Below, piece by piece: positions 1 through 7,720 of a DNA stretch of 64,000 nucleotides (within the stretch, counting starts at the first letter, position 1; every line of letters begins with the position of its first letter). This stretch comes from DTKD01 sp964494345 (lineage in GTDB: Bacteria; Armatimonadota; UBA5829). The notes under the pieces were generated by a model. That model was given only the letters and a program-made list of their open reading frames with translations, searched no databases and had not been told where the DNA came from. The stretch lies in contig CAZBSI010000001.1 of the NCBI GenBank assembly GCA_964494345.1, positions 248,001 to 312,000 of the forward strand. The letters run 5' to 3'. Made by a program: the position numbers and the translations under genes.

Positions 1-73
1 GAGTTCAGTATTCCTGTTCGCGCTTCTTGCATTGAAACTGCTCGATAAGTCGGTGAAAACCTCACAAAATTGA

Positions 74-100
74 GGGAAGGGCGGCTATCTCACCCTTCCC
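74..100 (-). terminator. Terminator-like hairpin after the first gene
   Basis: A perfect 8-bp inverted repeat (GGGAAGGG / CCCTTCCC, 11-nt loop) lies about 35 nt beyond the stop of the minus-strand gene ending at 134. On the minus strand it is followed by TCAATTTTG, so a weak Rho-independent terminator is plausible. Bases 1-73 show no gene or motif. Confidence 0.6.
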
Positions 101-133
101 ATCGCAACCTACCCTCCCACAAACATACATCGC

Positions 134-778
134 CTATGGGCAAACCGGCGAAGTAACCTGCGGAGTCGGACACACCGGGCCTGATCCGCACGGGTCCGGG
201 CAAGGCACCGGTACCACCGTCACAGGAGAACCAACTCCTCCCGGACATACGGGAGCGCTTCTCTGACAAACCGGCCAAGTCCCCGGCTTCTGGTATTTGC
301 ATATAGCGTTCTGGTGCTGCGCATCCACCCCAACTGTGTAGATACTCGTGCGTGGGAACGGATAATCGGCCACGTTATATGCAGTTGCTTCTGAGACTCC
401 AAACAGCAGCAGGGTTTGCTGCCATGTCCCCAGGCTTTTCAGTTGGGTAAGAACTTCCCTGATTGGATATCCGGCCTCTCGAGCGACGTTGGCGGCGATC
501 GCAACGTCGAGCCAGTCGTTGCCATTGGCATACAGGTTCATCACCTGTGCATAATTAAGTAAGACATTACCCGACCAATCGCAAACCTGGCACGGGCCAG
601 TGCCACAAAGCGACGACGGCCCTGTACCACAAACACGCGGTTCAACAACCGGGCACGGAGCTGGACACGGGGCCGGGCCTGCTGCAGGCGCAGCCGTCGG
701 AACTGCACTGGTATTGGCGGCAAGCGCACCGATTGCGCTGCCAAGCATTAGCGCGAGGACAATGAACAGGACTCGCAT
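134..778 (-). CDS. Secreted protein with WxxIA-type helical repeats (paralogue 1)
   Basis: Function unknown. The 214-aa product starts with a clear Sec signal peptide (MRVLFIVLALMLGSAIGALA, cleavage near ALAA). A Pro/Ala/Cys-rich linker (about residues 25-65) follows, then a folded segment (about 70-150) with two helical units, and a second Cys/Pro-rich tail. The folded segment reads QVMNLYANGNDWLDVAIAAN and then VLTQLKSLGTWQQ...GVS. This resembles the bacterial repeat in which a GxxWxxIA helix alternates with an xGxxxxxV helix. The start is fixed by AAGGAGG 7 nt upstream of the ATG at 778. The next gene upstream (930-1607) encodes a protein with the same signal-peptide/repeat architecture, so the two are probably tandem paralogues. 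The many cysteines suggest disulfide bonding outside the cytoplasm (inference). Confidence 0.75.
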   Translation of the reverse strand: MRVLFIVLALMLGSAIGALAANTSAVPTAAPAAGPAPCPAPCPVVEPRVCGTGPSSLCGTGPCQVCDWSGNVLLNYAQVMNLYANGNDWLDVAIAANVAREAGYPIREVLTQLKSLGTWQQTLLLFGVSEATAYNVADYPFPRTSIYTVGVDAQHQNAICKYQKPGTWPVCQRSAPVCPGGVGSPVTVVPVPCPDPCGSGPVCPTPQVTSPVCP

Positions 779-929
779 TTCACATCCTCCTTGTCAAGCA
801 AGTTAGAGATTTCTCCTACTCGCTACAGTTACCCACGTCACCTTACTTTGCAAACGCATTGATATAGACAGGTTGTATTAGTATGACATATAAGCATACA
901 GAGAAATATATGGCTGATGGGTTATAATA

Positions 930-1607
930 TTATGGCCGTGCGCTACCAGGGCCGGCAGCAGCGCCCGCAGGAATAGCAGGCTCAACTGAGACGATCTTAA
1001 AGTTTATGGGACTTGTCAGTTTATCGGCGGAAATGCCGTATCTGTTGGCGATCTCAGACCAGCTCAGCCCTTGACTACGCAAATCGACTACCTCCAACAA
1101 GGGCCGACTCGCACACGTCGCCGCATTCGCACAAATGTTTATGTCCTCCCAACAGCACCCCTTGCGTCGGACTTTTGAAATCTCAGGCTTCGGAATCGAG
1201 TAGTATCTGGAAAAAAACTCCGTGTTGAAACTCTCCGTATCGCCAATCACGGAAAATGGAGCAGAGGCCAAATCGGACGTTGAAAGGTTGTGCATACCGG
1301 CGATTCGCTGCCAATCCTCGCATTCCCTGAACTTCGCCACAATGCCGACGATCGGCTGTGCGGATTTGATCGATATGGCGCATGCCGCAGCGATGTCCGT
1401 ATCGCTCAAACCCTGCGCCCTCAATTCGGATATTTGTTTTGAACTCACATTGAGGCATCGTGATATACACGAGTCCAACAGCGCCCTTCCCAGCGTGTTT
1501 GTATCGGCCTGCTGCTCTTCCGCAGAGTTGTTGCTATAGATCGGCTGCCTGGTAAAAAGCGCCACACAGATTATCAGCAGCATGGTAATTATTATCAAAA
1601 CCCGCAT
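930..1607 (-). CDS. Secreted protein with WxxIA-type helical repeats (paralogue 2)
   Basis: Function unknown. The ATG at 1607 is chosen because AGGAGGT sits 6-7 nt before it and the product then begins with a signal peptide or anchor (MRVLIIITMLLIICVALF). An in-frame start at 1721 would put a 38-residue basic stretch in front of it. The 225-aa protein contains two copies of a helical unit: ISELRAQGLSDTDIAAACAI, and near the C terminus VVDLRSQGLSWSEIANRYGI. Each resembles a helix-turn-helix hairpin, and they match the unit in the neighbouring gene ending at 134. Cysteines cluster between the units (CCWEDINICANAATCAS). Export argues against DNA binding despite the HTH look; a structural or binding role on the cell surface is more likely (inference). 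Confidence 0.75.
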   Translation of the reverse strand: MRVLIIITMLLIICVALFTRQPIYSNNSAEEQQADTNTLGRALLDSCISRCLNVSSKQISELRAQGLSDTDIAAACAISIKSAQPIVGIVAKFRECEDWQRIAGMHNLSTSDLASAPFSVIGDTESFNTEFFSRYYSIPKPEISKVRRKGCCWEDINICANAATCASRPLLEVVDLRSQGLSWSEIANRYGISADKLTSPINFKIVSVEPAIPAGAAAGPGSARP

Positions 1608-1704
1608 ATCACGACCTCCTTCATAGCGAGAGATGCTAAACAGACTACGGATACCCAGGCGTGAACTCCCAAAAACCGAAAGCCTGCGCGCTAAGCGCCA
1701 TTGC

Positions 1705-1734
1705 TTGACAACAGGCCGCACGGGTGAGTACAGT
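1705..1734 (+). promoter_or_regulatory. Sigma-70 promoter giving a leaderless rRNA methyltransferase mRNA
   Basis: TTGACA (1705-1710) and TACAGT (1729-1734) are separated by 18 nt. Transcription would start at about 1741, immediately before the ATG at 1742. No Shine-Dalgarno is present, so this looks leaderless. Confidence 0.55.
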
Positions 1735-1741
1735 TGAGCCG

Positions 1742-2554
1742 ATGATACGCAAGGTTACAGGACAAAAAGAACCGGTGATTCAACTTCTGCGAGAGCTAAT
1801 TACGCCCGCAGGTCGATTGATGCGAAGCAGATTCATTGTCGAAGACAAAGAACTCGTAAAACGCAGCTTCGATTTTGGAAGCAAGATCGACTCTTTAATT
1901 CTCTCAGATAAATTCGCTGCAAGCGAAGATTGCCGGGAGCTGGTCGAGCGCGCGCGTCAAATAAATTGCCCCGTCTATGCAGCCTCCGAGGGGCTGTTAA
2001 GCAAAGTGTTGGCCTCTAAGCCGACTCCGGATTGCGTCGCCATAGCCGAGCGTTGCACGGTTCCTATTGATGACATAATGACCAACCAAAGCACGCTCAT
2101 AGCGATGGTAGAAAACGGAGACAATGCAGACAACCTCGGTATGCTGCTTCGTTCAGCCGATGCGGTCGGCGTCGATGGGGTGGTGCTTACGGCGGAGACT
2201 ACTGACCCTTTCAGTCGAAGAGTGGTAAGAGCGTCACGAGGAGCCGTTTTTACACGCCCTATTTGTATAATGCACGACTCCGTCAGGGCAATCAACGAGG
2301 CCAAAAACGCCGGAATACAAATTATTGGCACCTCTGCGCAATCCGATATTATTTATTCGGAACTGGATTTTACCAAACCGTCGATGATCGTCGTTGGCAG
2401 CGAGCATTTCGGAATATCGGATGAGGTTCGCAACCACGCCGACGCCGTCGCTCGCATTCCAATGCTTGGCCGGATCAATTCCCTGAACATAGCCGTGGCC
2501 GCCAGCATCGTTTTATACGAAGCCGTGCGCCAGCGTCAAAACCGCTCAGCTTGA
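1742..2554 (+). CDS. TrmH/SpoU-family RNA 2'-O-methyltransferase
   Basis: Predicted to transfer a methyl group from S-adenosylmethionine to a ribose 2'-OH in rRNA or tRNA. The N-terminal half (about residues 1-95) fits the substrate-binding domain seen in RlmB/TsnR-type enzymes. The C-terminal half is a SPOUT domain. Motif 1 (NADNLGMLLRSADAVGVDGV) and the knotted cofactor loop (VVGSEHFGISDEV, then IPMLGRINSLNIAVAASIVL) are intact. The ATG at 1742 is preferred over the in-frame GTG at 1724. A TTGACA/TACAGT promoter places the transcript start right at 1742, and neither start has a ribosome binding site. The gene diverges from the secreted protein at 930-1607. The modified nucleotide cannot be told from sequence; a 23S rRNA target is the usual one for this length. 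Confidence 0.85.
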   Translation: MIRKVTGQKEPVIQLLRELITPAGRLMRSRFIVEDKELVKRSFDFGSKIDSLILSDKFAASEDCRELVERARQINCPVYAASEGLLSKVLASKPTPDCVAIAERCTVPIDDIMTNQSTLIAMVENGDNADNLGMLLRSADAVGVDGVVLTAETTDPFSRRVVRASRGAVFTRPICIMHDSVRAINEAKNAGIQIIGTSAQSDIIYSELDFTKPSMIVVGSEHFGISDEVRNHADAVARIPMLGRINSLNIAVAASIVLYEAVRQRQNRSA

Positions 2555-2583
2555 TTGCTTAGTGATTTCGAGACTGGTATAAT
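2555..2583 (+). promoter_or_regulatory. Extended -10 promoter for the four-gene operon at 2594
   Basis: TTGCTT (2555-2560), a 17-nt spacer and a perfect TATAAT (2578-2583) preceded by TGG (extended -10). The predicted start falls at about 2590 and the ATG is at 2594, so the mRNA has almost no leader. Confidence 0.65.
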
Positions 2584-2593
2584 TTAGACCGCA

Positions 2594-3580
2594 ATGCCAG
2601 TTTATGGGATCGAAGAAGAAGTATTTATCACGGAGCCAAAGCGGCCGACCCTGAAGTCATTTTATTATCTGGCGCGGCTTCTGGCCAAAAATCCCGCTTT
2701 CTACTACACACATTCGGCGCACAATTTCGCACGCGGAGCGGATGTGAAACAGGGGATGATGAGTGGGGTTGAGATAAGCGCAGCTATGGAATCAGACGTC
2801 GAGGCGTTGGCCGATGACCTCGCGCGCCGCAGGGCCGATCTCTGCTCGGTGGCCACTGGGCTTATAGTGCCGACCGGCCACTTATTCGACTACGAAGCCC
2901 CCACCAACACCTGTGCAATCCATGTGCATATAAGCGGGGTGTCGGATAAGCAGCGGCTGTATTATAACCTCATCCATTTTCTACCAGTACTCTCGCTGTT
3001 TACAATCAACTCTCCAATGGCCGCATCAAACTACTTCGGTCAATCGTACAGAATGGCGAAGTCGTGGGCTATTGGCCCTATAAAGCGAGATTGGAAAGTG
3101 CGCTTTCAGGACATTATCTATTCCCGCCGATTAGGGACCATCGAACTTCGTGTTTGCGACCCGTGCTGGGATATGAACAGAATACGCTGGCTATTGCGAG
3201 CCGTAAAAGCCATCAGCGAACTTGACGAGACCCTCGATCCCGCCATTGACCGCTACAATTCTATGAGGGATAATATTTGTCGCAATGGGCTATTAGATGA
3301 GTATGCAGGGCTTGTCGATGAGTTGCAAAAATTAACACGCTTTCCTGCGGAGTTGGTGTATGACACCGCTTCTAACGAGATTTACGAAGCGTATCAAACC
3401 CACGGGCTTTTGGGAGCATACAGCGCCTTGGATAACGGCTATCGCAATGGAATATTTGAGCCGCGTCCGGTTGATGAACAGCAGCGGGCCGCCATCGGGC
3501 TATGCCAGGGTCTGGCGGGGTTTGTGGGATATTTCGTGGCGCGGCTGCCGTATTATGCCTGGAAGGGGCTTGTCGAATGA
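2594..3580 (+). CDS. GCS2-type carboxylate-amine ligase (glutamate-cysteine ligase family)
   Basis: Member of the YbdK/GCS2 family, which joins an amino acid gamma-carboxylate to an amine using ATP. The 328-aa product has the N-terminal GIEEE substrate/metal signature (residues 5-9), a family-type central His stretch (CAIHVHISG) and the late motif GTIELRVCDPCWD. These are the main landmarks of the fold. Substrate is not predictable: E. coli YbdK makes gamma-glutamylcysteine only weakly. It is the first gene of an operon in which the next gene overlaps by 4 nt (ATGA). No glutathione synthetase lies nearby, so a non-glutathione gamma-glutamyl product linked to the lipid and sugar genes downstream is possible (inference). 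Confidence 0.8.
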   Translation: MPVYGIEEEVFITEPKRPTLKSFYYLARLLAKNPAFYYTHSAHNFARGADVKQGMMSGVEISAAMESDVEALADDLARRRADLCSVATGLIVPTGHLFDYEAPTNTCAIHVHISGVSDKQRLYYNLIHFLPVLSLFTINSPMAASNYFGQSYRMAKSWAIGPIKRDWKVRFQDIIYSRRLGTIELRVCDPCWDMNRIRWLLRAVKAISELDETLDPAIDRYNSMRDNICRNGLLDEYAGLVDELQKLTRFPAELVYDTASNEIYEAYQTHGLLGAYSALDNGYRNGIFEPRPVDEQQRAAIGLCQGLAGFVGYFVARLPYYAWKGLVE

Positions 3581-4299
3581 TCTATGCCGAAATTATCGCT
3601 GCAATCGTACTGGTGTGGCTTGCGGCTCTTCTCTTTTTGAGACGAGTCTGGTTTTTTCGCGACCCCAAGCGCCAGCCTGAGCGCACTGAGATCGGCACGC
3701 TGATCGCACCCGCCGACGGCCGCATCGTATATATTCGCAAAATCGAGCAGGGCAGCCTCTACTCCGAAAAACTGGGTGAAAAAATCGAGCTGCCGGAGAT
3801 CACGGGCTGTGATACAAAAGAGCTTAACGGCTGGGCTATAGGCATATATATGTCGCCTTTGGATGTTCATTTCAACTATTGCCCGTATCCATCCACGGTG
3901 GCGTCCATATTCCGTAAATCTGCAAAGGTCAATTTCCCTATGCTCGACGTGTGGGAATATGTGCGGGTGGTGTGGCTTAGAAAAATGGTCGATATGTTTG
4001 CGCGCAAATATCACCTCGAAAACGAGCGCAACACCATCTTTCTCGAAGCTGGTGCATTAAAAATGGCTGTTGTGTTAATAGCCGACAAGTTCGTCGCCAA
4101 AATCCAGTGCTTTGTGGAGCAGGATCAGAAATTGGACTATTCAGAGAAGCTCGGTTTTATTTCCCGTGGCAGCCAGGTCGATTTGCTGATATTTTCTCCG
4201 AACGTCGCATTTGAAGTATGCATCAATCAGCAGGTCTACGGCGGCCAATCAGTTATTGGGCATTTGACCAAAGGCGAGGAGGCTGCGGCCCATGCGTAA
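3577..4299 (+). CDS. Phosphatidylserine decarboxylase-related protein
   Basis: Pyruvoyl-dependent decarboxylases of this family turn phosphatidylserine (or archaetidylserine) into the ethanolamine lipid at the membrane. The 240-aa product opens with one membrane segment (IIAAIVLVWLAALLFL) followed by FFRDPKR and LIAPADGRIVYI, the typical short-form PSD beginning. It carries the conserved MSPLDVHFN-type motif (residues about 90-98). Near the C terminus it has RGSQVDLLIF, where the Gly-Ser pair is the expected self-cleavage site that creates the pyruvoyl group. The ATG at 3577 overlaps the stop of the upstream ligase gene and has AAGGGG in front, so it is chosen over an in-frame start at 3502 inside that gene. 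The extra 80 or so residues between the motifs make the substrate uncertain. Confidence 0.75.
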   Translation: MIYAEIIAAIVLVWLAALLFLRRVWFFRDPKRQPERTEIGTLIAPADGRIVYIRKIEQGSLYSEKLGEKIELPEITGCDTKELNGWAIGIYMSPLDVHFNYCPYPSTVASIFRKSAKVNFPMLDVWEYVRVVWLRKMVDMFARKYHLENERNTIFLEAGALKMAVVLIADKFVAKIQCFVEQDQKLDYSEKLGFISRGSQVDLLIFSPNVAFEVCINQQVYGGQSVIGHLTKGEEAAAHA

Positions 4300-4768
4300 A
4301 ATGGGCTGTATGGGGCTGGTTGTGGTCTTACTGCTGGCGGTTGTCGTATACGATCAATGGCGCATTGAGCAACTGCGCAGGGAAGTGGCCGCGATCGCTG
4401 TAAAAGTCCACGCGGCAGATAAGTCGAGCGCTAAATCCGACAAACAGCCTGATCTTGTCACATCTCTTGCAGAAGCCGAGAAATACACCAGGCAGGCAAA
4501 GCAGCTCATCTCCAGGAAGCAGAACGCCGAGGCCGCCAATATACTCGATCAAGCCCTGCAAAAAATCAACTCTGCAAACTTGGTGTCGAAGGATATTTTC
4601 GGCGACACGGCGCAATATCTGGGAGAGGCAAAAGATTCGGCTGTAGAGGTCTTTCAGAAAGCCTGGCGAGATATTTCAGAGGAAAAACCTGATAGTGGGT
4701 TTACAGACTCCGAAAAGTGGAAGGTTAAAGGCCGGGGAAGCGTCGGTGAACCGGCTGCCAACAAATAG
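4292..4768 (+). CDS. Membrane-anchored coiled-coil protein, unknown function
   Basis: Not recognised as a named family. The 158-aa product has one N-terminal membrane helix (MGLVVVLLLAVVVY) followed by a heptad-like charged helix (WRIEQLRREVAAIAVKV). A soluble region comes next with helix-turn-helix hairpin character reminiscent of a TPR-like or microtubule-domain-like fold (AEAEKYTRQAKQLISRKQNA, ANILDQALQKI). The C terminus is charged and flexible. It overlaps the decarboxylase-like gene by 8 nt and is followed 1 nt later by the glycosyltransferase, so it belongs to the same operon and probably works at the membrane with those products. Confidence 0.7.
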   Translation: MRKMGCMGLVVVLLLAVVVYDQWRIEQLRREVAAIAVKVHAADKSSAKSDKQPDLVTSLAEAEKYTRQAKQLISRKQNAEAANILDQALQKINSANLVSKDIFGDTAQYLGEAKDSAVEVFQKAWRDISEEKPDSGFTDSEKWKVKGRGSVGEPAANK

Positions 4769-4769
4769 T

Positions 4770-5414
4770 ATGAAAATCGCTGCTGTTGTGCCTGCTTACA
4801 ACGAAGAGGAGCGCATTACGTCCGTCCTCGACGCGATTAAGTCCGCGAAACTCATTGATGAGATCGTGGTGGTAAGTGACGGCTCCACCGACCGCACCTA
4901 TGACATAGCCTCTTCCGACCCCACAATCAAGACCATCGGCTTACAGAACAATTTGGGGAAGGGTGGGGCGATGCGAATCGGTGCCGAAAACACCGACGCC
5001 GACATAGTCTTGTTCCTTGATGCCGACCTCATCGGGATGGATGGCGCCAAAGTTGATGCCATAGTTCAGCCGCTGATAGACAACTCTGCGGATATGGCGG
5101 TCGGTATATTCAAAAGCGGCAGACAGGCGACCGACCTGGCCCAATTCATCGCGCCGTTCATCTCAGGCCAACGGGCAATGCGCCGCGACACGTTCATAGA
5201 TATTCCCAACTTGCACCAGGTCCGCTCAGGAGTCGAGATCGCGATAACAAAGTACTGCCGCGCCCGCAAACTGCGTGTCAGTAAAGTAGCGCTGCCGGGC
5301 TGCACACATTGTATGAAAGAAGAGAAAATGGGATTTATCCGTGGGTTTGCCGGCCGAATGAAAATGTATTACGACATAGGCAAGATCCTCTTAGACGGCC
5401 GGGATTTTAAGTAG
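4770..5414 (+). CDS. Family 2 glycosyltransferase
   Basis: GT-A fold enzyme predicted to transfer a sugar from an NDP-sugar to a lipid or glycerate acceptor. The 214-aa protein begins with AAVVPAYNEEERI, the GT2 nucleotide-binding start. It has VVVSDGSTDRT (UDP ribose contact), NLGKGGAMRIG, and LFLDADL, which holds the DxD metal site at about residues 90-92. The pattern resembles dolichyl-phosphate mannosyltransferase or glucosyl-3-phosphoglycerate synthase relatives, but no C-terminal membrane helices are present. The ATG at 4770 follows the upstream stop by 1 nt; an in-frame GTG at 4746 is possible. It closes the operon started at 2594. Confidence 0.8.
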   Translation: MKIAAVVPAYNEEERITSVLDAIKSAKLIDEIVVVSDGSTDRTYDIASSDPTIKTIGLQNNLGKGGAMRIGAENTDADIVLFLDADLIGMDGAKVDAIVQPLIDNSADMAVGIFKSGRQATDLAQFIAPFISGQRAMRRDTFIDIPNLHQVRSGVEIAITKYCRARKLRVSKVALPGCTHCMKEEKMGFIRGFAGRMKMYYDIGKILLDGRDFK

Positions 5415-5487
5415 CCACGGTTCGTCATTCCCCAAAACTGCATTTGGAATTTCACTATAAACTTGATTGTGGAAATATATTCAACTA

Positions 5488-5516
5488 TTGCAAATCATGC
5501 TCGTTACGCGTATTAT
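5488..5516 (+). promoter_or_regulatory. Sigma-70 promoter for the CD225/DUF2752 pair
   Basis: TTGCAA (5488-5493), a 17-nt spacer and TATTAT (5511-5516), located about 35 nt before the AAGGAG and ATG of the gene at 5553. Confidence 0.6.
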
Positions 5517-5552
5517 GGATGAGCTTACATATTAACCCAAGGAGCGCGATTT

Positions 5553-5927
5553 ATGAACTGCCCTAATTGCGGTTATCAAAACCCGAACAACGTAGCCACG
5601 TGTTTGCAATGCAATACTGTCCTTAGAGCTGATCAGCCACCTTATCAAGCGCAGAATACGGTTGCGTCTCAGTACGCTGTGCCGGACTACATGGTGTGGT
5701 CCATCCTTGCGACCATTTTCTGTTGCCTGCCGGCTGGCATCGTCGCGATCGTTAAAGCAGCATCAGCTAACAGCAAGAAAAATGTAGGAGATTTTGCTGG
5801 CGCAATGCAGGAGGCTAACGTTGCAAAGACTTGGTTAACGGTTAGCGTAGTTCTCGGAGTTGTGGGTAGTATTATCTATGGCATATGTGCCTTCTTTGCC
5901 ATGATCGGTGGTGGTGGCGCCTTTTAG
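5553..5927 (+). CDS. Zinc-ribbon plus CD225/dispanin-like membrane protein
   Basis: The 124-aa product starts with a four-cysteine zinc ribbon (CPNCGYQNPNNVATCLQC), then a short linker. The CD225/dispanin unit follows: a first hydrophobic segment (VWSILATIFCCLPAGIVAIV), the conserved polar loop with Ala/Asn-rich sequence (KAASANSKKNVGDFAGAMQE), and a second hydrophobic segment. In bacteria these proteins are common but functionally unassigned; eukaryotic CD225 proteins (IFITM) alter membrane rigidity. AAGGAGCGCGATTT precedes the ATG. A DUF2752 gene follows within 30 nt, a frequent bacterial pairing. Confidence 0.85.
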   Translation: MNCPNCGYQNPNNVATCLQCNTVLRADQPPYQAQNTVASQYAVPDYMVWSILATIFCCLPAGIVAIVKAASANSKKNVGDFAGAMQEANVAKTWLTVSVVLGVVGSIIYGICAFFAMIGGGGAF

Positions 5928-5957
5928 CGCTAATTCACCTGCAGCAGTAGTAACCTA

Positions 5958-6335
5958 ATGAAGCTGAAATTCGACGGATTACCGGCGGCTGTGATTTTGA
6001 TTGCGGCCGCCGTATTGCTCTATTTTGTCGAGCCTGGTTCAACGCGCTGGGCGCCGCCTTGCTTATTTCACCAACTTACCGGGTTGTACTGCCCGGGGTG
6101 TGGAACGGGCAGGGGTCTGCATCTACTTGTGCACGGCGATTTAGCTGGCGCTTTGCGAATGAATTCGCTGATGGTCCTCTCGATACCCGCACTGGCGTGC
6201 CTCATCATTAGACCGATAATTACCACCAAGCCCGTGCCAAGCCGGGTTTATTGGCTAATAACGGTGATAATTTTTGCTTATTGGCTTGGCAGGAATATCC
6301 CGGCTTACCCACTCACCCTTCTTGCTCCGCACTAA
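5958..6335 (+). CDS. DUF2752 membrane protein
   Basis: The 125-aa product shows the DUF2752 signature: a hydrophobic first helix, then CLFHQLTGLYCPGCGTGRG with the paired cysteines, then HLLVHGDLAGALRMN and two more membrane segments. Function is unknown in the family. It follows the CD225-like gene by 30 nt without an obvious ribosome binding site of its own, so translation may depend on the upstream gene. Its last 23 nt overlap the end of the convergent methyltransferase gene. Confidence 0.85.
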   Translation: MKLKFDGLPAAVILIAAAVLLYFVEPGSTRWAPPCLFHQLTGLYCPGCGTGRGLHLLVHGDLAGALRMNSLMVLSIPALACLIIRPIITTKPVPSRVYWLITVIIFAYWLGRNIPAYPLTLLAPH

Positions 6336-6915
6336 GGCTATTTTTACGCCCCACAACGAGATACAGCCAGCCATCTGTCGTGCGTTCAATGTGAAACCCG
6401 TGTCTCGAAATCAATTCGGAGGCTTGAACGCACGTCAGATAACTTACTTCGCCAAAAACCGTTCGCTCAAACAAACCCAGCAGCCGTGTGCGCACATAAG
6501 CGGCGTGGATATCGAGAATCAACAATCGTCCGTCTGGCTTGAGAATCCTCCGCGCCTCGGCTACCAGATCATCGTGGTGCGGAATATGGTGCAGAGCGTC
6601 AGTGATAAGCGCAACGTCGAATGATTCGCTGTCTAGGCCAGTATCCAAAGCGTCCGCTCGCAGCACCTGTATATTGGGTATTGGTGGCACATTTCCCAGC
6701 ATAGACCTGCTGACGTCTACGACTGTGACGCCTTTGCAAAAAGGTGCCAATAGAGCGGCGTAGTGGCCTGTTCCTCCGCCCAGGTCCACTACAAGCTCAT
6801 TACCTTTGAGGTTTAATGCTTCAAGCACGACATTGTCTTTGTACAGGCCAAAAGTGCGCATAAATGCGTCATACGCCCACGCCACACCATCAAATGCCGC
6901 GCCATTCACATCCAA
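6313..6915 (-). CDS. Class I SAM-dependent methyltransferase
   Basis: UbiE/Methyltransf_11-type enzyme of 200 aa. Motif I is VVDLGGGTGHYAALLA (about residues 38-53), the acidic ribose-binding residue lies in VTVVDVSRSML, and motif II is DVALITDALHHIPHHDD. The core is followed by LKPDGRLLILDIH, as expected of the family. The acceptor substrate is not evident. The start is a TTG at 6915 with GGAT a few bases upstream; an in-frame GTG at 6909 is an alternative. It is the last gene of a minus-strand run from ligA through the VanZ-like and DUF1844 genes, 26 nt after the latter. Confidence 0.8.
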   Translation of the reverse strand: MDVNGAAFDGVAWAYDAFMRTFGLYKDNVVLEALNLKGNELVVDLGGGTGHYAALLAPFCKGVTVVDVSRSMLGNVPPIPNIQVLRADALDTGLDSESFDVALITDALHHIPHHDDLVAEARRILKPDGRLLILDIHAAYVRTRLLGLFERTVFGEVSYLTCVQASELISRHGFHIERTTDGWLYLVVGRKNSLSAEQEG

Positions 6916-6941
6916 TATCCGATCTGGTTAAACCAATACGA

Positions 6942-7316
6942 TTACTGGCTCTTTTGAACAAAATTGAGTTGCAAATCGCCGATTAATCCCCGCAGCGCTT
7001 TTTGCTCGTCTTCGCTTAAGTGAGGCTGCAGCTTATCAGCGACAAAGACTATTGAGTCTATAGCAATTTTCGTCTGTCCAAGGTCGACGACAGGTTCTTT
7101 CCGGCCCGGAGGCAGGTGCAATCCCATAAATTGCCACGCCTGTTCAACAAACATTCCCAACATAAAACGCAGGGTATCATATACATCCGGCTGCGGCGTC
7201 TCCTCCGCTTCCTGCTCCGGCTTTTCAGGCTCGGCTTGCGCCTCCTCCTTTAGCGTCCCATCGGGGTTCACCCTTCTCTTGTCCTTAAACTCGTGGGTTT
7301 TCTCTTCTTCTGCCAA
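6942..7316 (-). CDS. DUF1844 protein
   Basis: 124-aa soluble protein. Residues 1-45 are a highly charged Glu/Lys/Pro linker. The rest is the DUF1844 helix bundle: YDTLRFMLGMFVEQAWQFMG, then a short loop with PGRKEPVVDLGQTKIAID, then SIVFVADKLQPHLSEDEQ. Function unknown; the family occurs in Planctomycetes, Deltaproteobacteria and Armatimonadota. The start is TTG at 7316 with a strong AGGAGGT 6 nt upstream, which lies inside the 3' end of the VanZ-like gene (32-nt overlap), implying translational coupling. Confidence 0.85.
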   Translation of the reverse strand: MAEEEKTHEFKDKRRVNPDGTLKEEAQAEPEKPEQEAEETPQPDVYDTLRFMLGMFVEQAWQFMGLHLPPGRKEPVVDLGQTKIAIDSIVFVADKLQPHLSEDEQKALRGLIGDLQLNFVQKSQ

Positions 7317-7689
7317 CCTTATACCTCCTGAATGATTTTATTGCCCAGAATAACGCGACAGCACACGCAGCACCGATAGCATCGGCGACGATGTCACAAA
7401 AATCGCATGTTCTGTTTGGGACAAATTTTTGATGATACTCGTCGGTTACACCATATAAAACGCTGATTCCCACCACTAACCACGCTTTTCGCCAAAACGG
7501 GAGCCTGTCGCCTATAGCCCGCCAGACCAGCCCCCCAAGCACGCCATAACCCACAACGTGCTTTATTTTATCGTTCCAATCGAGCTGTTCAAGACAACCA
7601 AGGCCCGGAATCTGCGGCAGTTTTGGCTGGGAGGACAGCAAGAATATAATCGCCATCCATCCGACCACAGGCAGCCATCGTCTCAGCAA
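7285..7689 (-). CDS. VanZ-like membrane protein
   Basis: 134-aa integral membrane protein with about four helices. The VanZ-family landmarks are visible: WMAIIFLLSSQPKLP at the start, DKIKHVVGYGVLGGLVW, and YGVTDEYHQKFVPNRTCDFCDIVADAIGA. VanZ raises teicoplanin resistance in enterococci, but most relatives are of unknown function. The frame is open into ligA, so the TTG at 7689, 32 nt after the ligA stop, is the likely but not certain start. The gene sits between ligA and the DUF1844 gene, overlapping the latter. Confidence 0.8.
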   Translation of the reverse strand: MLRRWLPVVGWMAIIFLLSSQPKLPQIPGLGCLEQLDWNDKIKHVVGYGVLGGLVWRAIGDRLPFWRKAWLVVGISVLYGVTDEYHQKFVPNRTCDFCDIVADAIGAACAVALFWAIKSFRRYKVGRRRENPRV

Positions 7690-7720
7690 AGAAGTGGAAT
7701 TGCCGCTCTCTTCGGTGATT

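Noticed and set aside
930..1721. Start of the second secreted protein at 1721
   Set aside because: It would add 38 residues ahead of a good signal peptide, ignoring the AGGAGGT directly upstream of ATG 1607.
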